DNA from: Candidatus Omnitrophota bacterium
Lineage (GTDB): Bacteria > Omnitrophota > Omnitrophia > Omnitrophales > Aquincolibacteriaceae
Direction of reading: 5' to 3'
NCBI GenBank assembly: GCA_028713205.1
Contig: JAQTOZ010000003.1
Coordinates: 1 to 43,911, forward strand
DNA length: 43,911 nt
The notes under the pieces were generated by a model. It did not search any database and was not told the DNA's origin. It saw only the letters and a program-made list of their open reading frames with translations. Position 1 is the stretch's first letter. Every line of letters begins with the position of its first letter. A program made the translations under genes and the position numbers. This document shows, in pieces, positions 25,701-37,700 of the stretch.

Positions 25701-28700
25701 AAACGACGGAAGAAACTCCTCCGGAAGATGCGGAAAAAACCAAATACGCGGCGCAGGATTTCACATCGATTGTGCAAAGCGATGAATTGACGCGTCTTAC
25801 CAGCAGTTCGCTCTATCAAGCGGACTCTTACCATACAACGGTGATTTCGGATGAGGACGGTTTGACGCTGAAGTCGACCGATCGTAACGGAAATGTCACC
25901 ACCTATGCCTATATGCGTGACGAAGACGGACATATTCTCTACGATCCGTTGCTCGGCAAACCGCTGGAGACATGGATCATGAACTCCAACGGGAATATCA
26001 CCATTCAGGGCAAAGAAGGTGAGGCACTCATGGAGTTTGATTTTGCGACGGAAGGTCCCGTGCCCGATCAAACGACCGATCCCGAGTTTTATGCCATGTA
26101 TGAACGGGACATGAATAAACTGGCGGAAATCTATGCCGCCTTCCAGGAACAATTCGACATAACCTTGAAGTTTGACGGAACTATTCCGGCGCCGGGATCG
26201 TATGGACCGGCGATTACACATTATTATTACCAGCGCTATATTGTTGAGCAGCATCGATTGACCGGTGATGAGGAAGAGGAAGCGCCGGAAGAGGAAACAC
26301 CGGAAGAAGAAACGCCCGAGGAAGATAGCGGCACGACCGGAGGTGAAATCACGGACGGCCCTGTGTTTGTCCTGGGCGAAGGGCTGAAGGATTCGTGGAT
26401 TATCCGCGACGAGTACGGGCGGCCGGTTGAGATGCGCATTGTGAAAACCTACACGAAGGTCCCGGAATTCGGCAAAACAGATGTGGGACTGACGTGCAAT
26501 AACATCCGTGAAACGATGACGTATAAGAAAGGCGAACTGAAATCTCAGGATGCCATAGAATATTTCAACCAGCAAACGGAGCTGGATACGGCAGGATACG
26601 GCGATTACCGGAATTATCTCCATATGCATTACCGTGCTGACGGCACGATGGAAATCAAACGGAATAACCGCGGGGAAGAAGAATATGATGCGAAGATCGG
26701 TGCCGATGTAGCCTTCCTATCGGACCGCGTGATGAGAATAGCCTTTGACGAAAGTACAGGCGCGATCGGTGCGCTCGGGATGGAACGGACGACGACTAAA
26801 TCTAAATCCGGACGCGGTATCTTTGCCACTGAGTCTTTCGGAAACTATGATTATCGTTCGAATATGCAGGAAGATTCGAAAGGGGTTTATATCCGTGTGA
26901 AAGTATTCAAGAAGGAGACGGATGGCAAAGCCTATGGCGGCGCATCGCTGAAATATCGGATTTATTATATCCAGCCTGTTGACGAGAACGATCCCGAAGG
27001 TGAAACGAAGTTGGTGCCGGTGCCAAAGGCCGACATGGATAAAGCTGAATTTGACTGGGATGCCGACAACGTGAAAATAGTCCTGGAAAGCCTTCAGGAA
27101 GACGGCATGATGGAAGAAAAGATCTTTATGGCGGATGACTCCTACGATGAAAATTATATGCAGCAACTCGAGAGTACGGTCTTCACCGAATATGTCTATA
27201 CGCCGGTGACCAAGCGTTCCAAGTATTATGTGGAATGGCGCGAGAGGCTGGATTATCTCCTCGAAGGCCGCGGCAGCTGGTCATGGGACAATGATAAATT
27301 GAAGTCCACCGCGGAAGAAGCTAATCCGTTGATGAAAGTTGAACGGGACACGTCCAAGACGGCCAAAATTCAGAATGATCTTAAAGACGATTTGGCCACG
27401 GATCCGATCGACGGCCTGAAATACTACGAAGATGTCGTGACAACGACAAGCACAACGGGCGGAACTTCGGCAGGCAGTGAGAGGAGTTTGTCACCGTTGC
27501 AGCAGCAGCTGCAAGATGTTAGTGACCGCTTCGATGAGCTAGAAACAGAAATGGACAAGTATCGAGCGACACGCGATACGGGGATCGATGCCGCGATTCA
27601 GGATCTCTTGACGGCGATACACGGACAAGAAGAAGCGGAAGACATCGGTGCCCAGATCATCGGTGGACGGTACTGGTTCTCGAGTGAAGCTCAATATGGC
27701 ACCAATCGCAAAGCGGTGTTGGATTGGTATGAAAGAAAAGCGGTTCTGAATAACAACAAGAGTGATACCGCCGGCGCAAGAGCGCAAGCCTATGCCGAAG
27801 GCTGGCGGGCACTTCTTATGGGATCGGCCCTTGCAGTAGCATGCATACCCGTCGGTGCTGGTGCGGCATCGGCTTACTTTGCGACGTGTGCCATGACCGC
27901 GAATTCCGTCGCCGACACAATGTACAACAATCCGGGTGGCGCACCAGGTGTAGCGGAGCAGGCTATCCATCTCAGGACGCCGGGCGGCCAGAATGCGAAC
28001 TTCAGCAAGGTCGTTGCGGGATGGGCCAATGAAGATGAAATGAATTACACCTACAATGGTTTGCCACAGAAATTTCAGCGGGTAAGCACGGAGGCTTTGA
28101 AGGATTTCATGGATTCGGCAACCCAAGTGGTGCTGAAGATGGACAATCCTCTGACAGGCGTGGACAGTGATGTGGTAGAGGAAGCGTTTGCGGTCGGCAC
28201 TGGCGGTGAAAGAGACGGTACACCGGCCGGAGCGCCTTCTCTTGTTTCCGGTGATGTCAACATTACCAAAACCGTGATGGAAAACCTCGGACTTGTCCAC
28301 GATCTTGAGCAATATGTGGCGGACCGTGTGCAGAAATACGGGAACGCTTTCGGCACTTATCTTTCGGTGGATGATTATCTGGCCAACTACATGGAAGGAG
28401 ACGGCACTGCGACAGGCAACGGAAGCAAGGTTGTGAGAAATCTACTCATCGAAACATTGCCGAAATTGATTCAAATGTATCAGGGAGATCCGGCGTCGTT
28501 GGAATTGATCATGGGAGATCCGAGCAATCCATCCAGTCAGGGGCTCTTTTATCTCAATTATGAGTTGATTACCACAAAGGGTAAATACACAAACGTCCAT
28601 TTCGATTCGACACAAGGGAAAATGGTCGGGAACCTGAACGGCGCATCCGCCGCAACGGCCGTCGATGTGAAACCGGAACAAGTGATACGAGCAAAATACG

Positions 28701-31700
28701 TTGCAAATCCCAGTACGGTCTTTGCTTCAAATACCGGCAATGGCGTTTTGTATGAAGCGATGAAGACCATTTTGGAAACACTTTCAAAATATGAGACCGA
28801 AAAGCAAAATGAATATGAAAAGATATTTAAAGAAGTTCAGAAAGGTCCCGCCGTTGCAACGGCAACGCCAGGCGCGGCGACAACGTATAGTGCCGGTTTT
28901 ATCACCGCTGATTCAGGTGCCGTCCAGGAAACCAAGGACGGCCAAAATGACTGGATCGAATCCGCGAAGAAGGAATATGAAACCTACATGAAAGAACAAA
29001 TCAACGAGGCCAAACTCCAGTACGGTTTGACGGTGCGGACGCATGATGTCCGCAATCAGAATATCATCGGTGGTTCACGGCAATTCATCCTGACGGAGGA
29101 AGAGCTAACGGAAAAGGAAGCCCCGGCAGAGAATATCAAGGCCTTCGTTCAAGCCCATTCCGGTGTTGCGCCGACGGCCGGGGGTGGAGCGGCAGATCCG
29201 TCAGCTCCGGAGCTTTACCTGAGGACCACGGACAAATTTACGGAATATCATGTGCCGGCCACGAGCGATCCGTTATTGGGTGATTTGGGCGAACACATGA
29301 TGGATCAAAACGAAAAGTTTAATTCGATCAACAACAAGGACTACTACATCGGTGCGCTGGACCGATACGATTACGAAGTCGAAATGCTTTTCCGCGATAC
29401 CATTGATGAAGTCAATACGTTGACGGATGAAACGGTCAACGGCATTCAACAGATTGCAGCGTTGTTTAATGTTGAGATGAGCAGCTATTTCACGGATGTG
29501 TCCGATGACAAAGTGGAACAAAGTGATTTTATGACCTTGTTCCAGAAAGTCATACGTCCTCTTTTTGAGGCCGGCCAGACGATTTATGACGGTGAGATGG
29601 ACCCGAATATCTCCGCGCGCGTAAACAAAATTGACGGTATGATCAAACAGGTGCTGGATTATTTTGAGCTCCTCTTGACCGATCCGCATACGGCAATCAA
29701 CGGCTATGACGACAAGGGTAACAAGACATCCTCGCCGCTGGAAGATATTCCGCAGATCCTGTCCCTGATCAATGACCTGAACGACGTATTTCTCAATGTC
29801 GATCCGGAACACATCAAAAAGCGTTGGAATGAAACGGCGATCGAAAAGATTGTCGGGGACCCCAATGGCTATGAAGCGGCGGAGGAAGAATTGCCGTCCG
29901 ATGAAGAGGAAGAGGACGGAGTGCCCGCATCAATACCGGTCGCACCGACCAGCGGGATTATGGACCTTTCGAATGCACCGAATTTCTTCACCGATGACGT
30001 GACGCATTTACTGGATTACGTGACACGCCAGATGTACCGCTACCTGGATATTGCGAAGAAAACGGCACAGAATTATGACCTGATCCGTAATCAGCAGAGT
30101 ATTCCGATAATGGTCGAGGAAATGCGCTATGACCTGGAAAGTATGGATTTACCGGCGGAGCTGATCCTCCTGCAGAAGAAAGATGCCGCGAAATTCGAGA
30201 AGTTGATGGAACTACGCAATTACGCGATTGCGGAATTGGCCAGCGATGAGGCGCTGTCAAGCCGTATCGCGGAAGCATCGGCCATCCGGTTCTTGCTGAA
30301 TGAGGCAAGGGCCCAGGAGAAACTGGATGATCAACTGCGCGCGGGTGTGGCCGGCAGTGAAGTGAATGTCGAGGAATTGCTGGCCCTGATTGACGAGAAA
30401 CTGGCCATTCCGCCGGTGACGGATGCCACGCTTGCGGCCAGTGCGGAATCCGTTAAGGCCGCACAGCTGGCAACCCTGCTAGGGAATGACGTCAACAACG
30501 ACGGTGCCTTGGCGCGTCAGATCAAACAGTTTTTCCTGAATCAATACCTGCCGGTCCGTAAGGCCATGGACCGGTACATCGCGCCGTCAGCCGGCCTGTC
30601 CGCCGAAGAAAACCTAATGCGATGGGACGACACCAATATTGCCGAAGACGAACTCCAGTACAAAGACAAGATCGTTTCGGCGAAAGAACAAAGCACCAGC
30701 GTTTTCGAAGACCAGGAAGAGGAATATTACCGGGATTATGCCAATTATGTCGGTACGGGCGGCAAAAAGCTTCAAGACCGCTTAGCGGAACTTGAAGTCA
30801 AAATTGCGCAGGCATTGCTGGATGCGGCGCGTCAACGCGTCATTGAAGGCAAGGACGGAGAGGAACGATTCCTGCGGACCGTCAGTGCTTTAGATCAATA
30901 CAAAACGGCCTATCGTGATTACCTGATTCGCTACATGTTGGGTGATTTCAGGGAAATCTGGGGTAATCCGTTTGAGCTTCCGTTCGATGCACCGATCGAT
31001 GCCTTGGCCTCCGGTGATTTCGGAATTCTTCATAATCTCACGCAGTATCTGACCAACGACCAACTCGTTGAAGTGCAAATTCCGGATCCGGACAATCCGG
31101 GCAAATATATCACCAAGACCGTCAACAAGAAAGGCGAGGAATCCGAGCTTGTATTGGGCAAACTCGGGACCTATATCGTGAACGAGTATGACAAGTGGTT
31201 CGATCAGATGGTCAATGCCTATAAGGGAGCTATCTTCCATTACGAAGTTGTCGGCGATTTGCCGGGACTCGAGACGGAAGACAACCGGGAAGTGGCGGCC
31301 GAAAAGTATATCGAGAAAATTTTTAATACGCATGTGGGCGAGCTTGACTTTGAGGATGCCAATGGCGAAATCATCGGGAACAAGGATGATACGTTGATTC
31401 AGGCGGCCGAAGATCCAGATGCGCTCGAGGCGGAATATCCCGACGGTACGGGCATCGGCATGCTCAAGAAAAAGTATGATGAATACGAGGCCCAGGCATG
31501 GACGGTCTATGAGAACCGGATGGAGGATGCCCTCACCAAATACAAGGCGGCTGTGGATAGCCTTCTCGTGGACGCCAGCGGGATTAGCAAGAAGATACGC
31601 AATTTGCGTCAGATGGACGGTTACATTACGGTGGGACAAGAGTTGGGCCGTGCCGTTCTGAAAGAGGCCTTCCGGATCATGCGTTCCCTGGCCGCGACCA

Positions 31701-34700
31701 TTCAGTCCATGATTCTTTATTACAATAGTATTAAGCCCGGAACGGCCTGGTTTACCGATCAGCAGCGGCAAAACGGTGTTGATTGGTGGTATGAGCAGGG
31801 GACAAAGGCCTTGATGCAGGTTTATAACGGCCTATTTTACGGCACGTTCCAGGAGAATTACATCATTCCGGATGAAGGACTACGTGCCTGGTGGAATCTG
31901 TACACCACCGGCATTATGGCCGGCGGCATCGATGTCGATCCCGAACTCGCCTTCCAGCACTTCTATGAAATATTCGATGCCTATGGACATGGTCCGGTCG
32001 GTGCAACAGATACTGCGGAGAACGCCCGGAAGGCCATCGAGGCCGAGGTCGGATTGGCGATTCTTGATAAGATGGTCGGAAACGCCATGGAAACCGAGGA
32101 AACCGAAGAAGAAAAAGAATTGGAATATATGCTGGCCGAAATTACGGGTCAAAATCAGGGATGCATCAAGTATTTCGAGTCCGAGAGTGATTTCTCAACG
32201 CGCGTAAGCTCCAGACTCAAAGCCGGAAGCGGTTCCAATCTGGATGCGGCTTCAGCCTCATTACAGGCTGCGGGTGGGCTCGGCGGAGGCGGTATCGATA
32301 CGGCCACGAAACTGAAAGTGCTGGAGGAAGGTTATGCGGCTCAGATCCGGCAATTGACGGACGATTACGAACGTAAGATTATTACCGAATCTGAATTCCA
32401 GACAAAGGTTTTACAACTGGATATGGAATTCCAGGAGCAAAAGAAAGAATTGTCACAAGGGCTCTTGCCGACAACCAACACCGGACTTCTGGAAGGCCTC
32501 TACACGCTCTTTAACGAGGGGATTATTACCCAGACGGAATTTTATAAGTACGGCATCGACCCGACGTATAAAGACAATGCTCAGAAAATCATTGCCGAGA
32601 TCCGCGAAAATTCCGTTATCGGGGAAAATCGCTTTAATCGCGTTATCGATCATACCGAAGACGGTGTGCCCGTGTACAAGACTCTCAACGGTAGCTTTGC
32701 CAAGAAGATGGAAGAGATCAGGAGAAAATATGTTCTCCACTCAGGGGCGGAATCCACCGCCAGTGCCGAGTCGATGATCGATTCGGACATTGTGGCCCTC
32801 ATGACGTTAAAGACGGACGTGGGTGATGGCACGATTGTGAATGCCTACAATGCGGGTGTCGCGAGTGCGGTCGATTATCTTAGCCTTACGATGCTGCAAC
32901 CGACGAGTCCAGGAAGTCCGGGCAACGCCTATATTGAAAGGGTTTTTGGCAGCATTGACAGCATTAATGCGCCTATGGAACGTTATGAGGCAAAGGACCC
33001 GACCGAAACGGGTAACCTGGCTGCCGGTAACTTAAGTCCGTCCGTTGATTTATCCATTCGTGCCTATAAGGACCGTATCGCTTGTCTTGCTTCCGGTTGC
33101 AACAGTTTTGCCGGATCGGTAGGTGTTGAAACCTCAGGCTATGGGACTAATCTGGCGTTAGATGCCGATTTTGTCATTGCCACCGATGATCAGGGAAATA
33201 TCACCAAGATGGGGCTCTATGATCTCTATGATCGTCTAAAACCGATGATCAATCAGTTTAAGAATACGACAAGCTTTACAAAGGGACTTAATGTACTTCA
33301 GAACGAAAAACAGACGAATGTCAGCAAAAAGGTTGACGAATATCACAAGTCGTTGCTCTCAGAATTCCATCTCAACGGCGGCAGTGAAGACCGCTTCTAT
33401 CAGGATGCGATTAATCTCGCCGGGTTAGAGACGCAATTCTACGAAGATACTTTGACGTCCATCCGGGATTTCTACGAGTACGGGTATAGCTCGGAAGCCA
33501 TCAGCTACAAGAGCCTCTTGAGCAAAGAATACCTTAGCGGACGCAGCAATTTTGAAAATGTCGGTAACAACATGGTCTACGATTTCTATGAGTTCGATCC
33601 GGATGCCTTTACCTCATCGACGCTGACGGACATCGCGAACGTGCTTAGCGATGAATCCCTGAAGCGTCTCGGCGCATTCTCGTCCCGCGACGGCAATCTG
33701 GCTTCACGGACCATGTCCTATATCACCAATCGCTATTACAACGAAAAAGTATCCGAAATCGGAGAGGTTGAACAACGCATCAGCGAACATTTGTTCATCG
33801 GGCAGTTCGGACAAATTGTCGAAGGCGGAAGCCATGACTCCAAAACCAGCGCTGCGATCGAAGAGGCGCAGCGCAAGGAGACGCAACAGCGCTATCGTGA
33901 GGCCATCAAAATCGTTCTCGGCCAAACGGCGGCCACCATGATGTCGGCCCAAGAGGCCATTCAGCTCTCGGCCCTGACCGGTCAGCAGGTTGGTATCGAA
34001 ACCGGCACCGGTGACGGAACGCTGTATACCATTTTCAATGACGGTGTCAAAGAGTACGAATTCTTTAAGGGCTTCTCGGGCGGTTCGGATTGGGCGCGTT
34101 ATTATGAGCCGGACGGAAGCTACAAGCAAGTGACCGAAACCAAACGCATCGTCAAGCAACGCCGGCAGAGCGGTGAGTTGGCGGCTATGGATACCATCGA
34201 ACAAAATGTCGAGACGACGCAGAATTTCACCTCTTATGGCGCGATGGTTGCAAGCGTAACTCGCGTTCAGACGAATTATCTCGATCTTGATATTAACGAT
34301 GCCATTGACCGCCAGGTCAAGAGTTGGACTCAGACCGATGTCTTGGGATCAACCATGGTTATGAAAGACACCACCATTACGACCGATCAAAGCGGCAGGA
34401 AACATCGCCGCAATGTCAGCACCCTTGAGAACCGTGACAATTTCGGGCGCATGATCAACGGACGTACAACCATGCAAGATTCTGAAGATCTTGCGTTTAC
34501 GAATAATCGTGCACGGGTAGTCAAAGAGGATGGCATAGCGACAGTTACTATGGAAATAACCGGTCAAAAATCATGGAAGGTGATTAAGACCAACGGATTC
34601 ATCGAATATGGGAAAAACGGCGTCGTGATGAAGAGCAAAATGCATACCGAGATCTATGACATGTACGGCCGTATTGTCATGAAATCGGATGAAAAGAAAG

Positions 34701-37700
34701 AGACCAAGATGGTCGGCGGAGAATTGGTAACATTTACAAGTGTCACGGGAGAAAGTTATGAGTACATGGCTGCTGATTGCAAAAATGTCGATGAATGCGG
34801 AATTATTATCGAAGAGAAGGACGAGGAAGGAAGACCCGTAACGGACCCGAAAACGGGTAATGGGAAAATCAAAAAACGCGTTGCGAAAATCGTGCACACC
34901 TTCTCATCGGATTCGCAGATGGCGTATAACGCAGACGGAACATTCCGTTGGGGCGAGTCCGCCGAGACCTCAACATCTTCCGAGGATGATAAGTTCACGA
35001 AACGTGTTATCCGTACGGCGGAACTGAATTATCGAGGTCAAAAGACGCGTGAAGTTACTACCGAAGAAGAAACCGGCAAAGAAATTGCAGCGACGGAGTA
35101 TGGCTATTATTACGCCGGCGGAGAGCTCGAACATTCGCGCGCGCATACGATTAACGAAGAAGGCTGGGCCAGGAAACATCATCGGGTTGTCGCTTCGGAT
35201 AAGGATGGCGGAATCATCAGCGATTATGAATACCGGAGTTTCACCGCCGCCGGGTGGACGGCACTGATCGCTGCGGCCATCGTTTTGATAGTGTGTATGA
35301 TTTTTGTCGCACCGCTTTTTTGGATTGCGGCTGGCTTCCTTCTGATCGTCATTTCGATGGCCATCGATAATTTTGCCTGGAGTGCCTCCACCTATTATAC
35401 GACTCACAATGGCGAGAATACGCGTGTCTCAAGAGAATCGACCGGCGCCTTCGGATCATCCATTGCTACACGTCAGGAGGATGGCACATGGCGCGTGGAA
35501 TACAGCCTCAGCTTTTTGGGTATAAGGTCGAATTGGCTATTTTCTCCGCAGTTCTTGTTATACGCAAATCCTTATTTAATGTTAACGTTAGCTTTCCTTA
35601 TTTATCTCGATTGGGATTTAGGACTTGGTTGGAATTTAGAAGACAAGTTAAGTGGATGGTTGACTGATGGAGGGTTGGGATGGTTCCAGGACGGAATTAG
35701 TTATGCTACTTATGAAGCTGCAAGTGCGGCTTCGGATAGTTATGCGCACCGCGATGTGATCATCGGAGAACTTTTCGCTATCATCGTCGAAATTGTATTG
35801 GGTATTAATAGCTTTATGAAATGGGCAACAGGGGGTGAGGGCGGATGGTGGGACAGAAATGTCGAAGATGCTTGCATCGAAATCAAGATTGGCTGCTTGG
35901 TCTTGTGGGATGAATTTGTTCAGTGGGCCAGTGACAATTGGAATACGCCTGCCGGTGCGACCGCAATTGTTGTTGCGGCAGTAGTTGCGGTTGCCGCAAT
36001 TGTCATCAGTGCGGTGATATTTAAATATGTGCCCAGCAGTTGGTTTATATCAAGCTTAGGTGGAAGGTTGGCATTTTCAGCTACGGTGATGATGGCGGTT
36101 GGAGGTGTGACACTGGCCATCGGTCTTGCAACAGCTTTGTGGATGAATGTGGCTTACGGTAGATCGATCACCATCGGAGACTTATTAATTGTTTGGTGCG
36201 TTGCCATCGGGGCCGCATTGATTGCGGGAGGGGTAACATTCTTTGTCGCTTCAAGAGCGATAGCTCCCGCCTTGCCGGAAGTAGCTGCAGGCACTGCAAC
36301 GAGAGAAAGCGCGCTTGCATCAGGCAAAGCCTTTGTAACAAATGTGCTGGGATTTAAACCGATGGCAAAAGCCTTGCTGCAAAATTCAGTGGCGATTACA
36401 GCCGGAGGCATGGTTGTAACAGGTGCGCTGCTGGTAGGCGGCGGTATTGCGATGGCGATAGCTCAGGGTACGGGCGATCGAGAATTGGCGGTAAACATCT
36501 TTTTGGGAACAATGGCGGCAACTACTTATGTCGTAGGAACATTGGCTCCGTTCATCTTGGCAGGCTTATTATTCGCCGGGGTGCTATGGGCTGCTGCCTT
36601 ATGCCCGTTTTTGTTCCTGCCGTTGCTGTTTGTCGCCGCAGCCTTTGCGAGCAACATACCTCAGGTTACGATCAAGGATTTAAAAGATCGACAAACGCTT
36701 GGCAAAGGGGTTAACCTTGCGAACTCGTATATGTCCAGCGGTCATTGGTCATCGTATCTCGTCATGGCATTGATTGCTGTTGTGTTGTTTGCGGTTGGCA
36801 TGAAAATTTTCACAGCGAGCGGGGCTCAAGTCTTAAAGGGCGGACAGGTTTTGGCCGCAAGTAATTTTGGCAAGGCGATCGGCATCTTTTGCATGGTAGG
36901 AGGCGGAATTTGGCTGGTAGGAACGGCATTGGCCTGGACACGAGGCGTTTCGGTAACGGATATGACCGGCCTTTCCGCGTTCGATATTTTGAGCATTGTG
37001 GCTTTGGGCGTGATCGTAATATCGATGTCCTACAATCCTTCCGGACTTAGTGCCAGACAGGTCATGGATTTTCAGCAAATGAGGTTATCGCAAGGAATTC
37101 CGCAATATTACATTGGCAATATCATGCGAGTTTCAGCAGGCAGCGGCAAAGGATTAGGAACGCTTCTGTTACAACGTTGGCATTTGATGACCGGGATGCT
37201 CGGGTTGAGCCAAGGTGCAGGCGCAAGCGGTTTGATGGCTTCGATGCTCGGTCGAATTGGATTTATGACGGCATGGTCTTCAATTATTGCGCAAGCCTTC
37301 GGCTTGGCGTTCTTTATTCTGGCGTCTCAATTCATGTTGTCGATGGTTATGGCATCTCTGCAAGTATTGATCAATTCGGTATGGATGGGCTTCTTTGAGT
37401 CTTATGATAAACCGATCGAAACGAATTTAGCCAAGACGCTTAGCGACTTGTCTTACTCGTGGCGTAGAAACGGACTTTGGGGGCAGACCAAAGAAGGTGA
37501 AGCCGGGCACTTGGGCGGATTTTCAAATTGGTTATCTTCATTGCTCGGAACTTTTGCCGCGGCACCCCTGGGGACTTTGGTGCATTTTGCCGGTTTCTCG
37601 ATCGACGAAAATACCGGTGAATTTCTGGGCCGCGGGTCGAGCTTTGACGCAGTCAAGGGTTTGATGAGCGCACTCCCTATGTTTGTCTTCTTGTTGCCGG

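Larger units (their letters stand above)
24200..26900 (+). other. Beta-rich YD/Rhs-like region 1
   Basis: Translation with recurrent motifs DNFGNEIDETTVTY, ERDALGAIRKTMTI, ERDGDGRLLTTTTIQY, DRNGNVTTYAYMRDEDGHILYDPLLGKPLETWIMNSNGNITI, IRDEYGRPVEMRIV. Confidence 0.55.

Noticed and set aside
25412-26629. 405 aa minus-strand ORF, and similar long minus ORFs at 17114-18274, 14618-15637, 13574-14554, 9413-10360, 2441-3352
   Set aside because: All are exactly in codon register with the frame-2 giant ORF on the opposite strand. They arise because sense TTA/CTA/TCA codons (antisense stops) are rare. Their translations are Ile/Arg/His/Phe-rich with no recognisable domain.
35240-35560. Possible gene boundary at the start of the TM block
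   Set aside because: Frame 2 reads straight through with no stop; no intergenic sequence or fused-gene frameshift evident.
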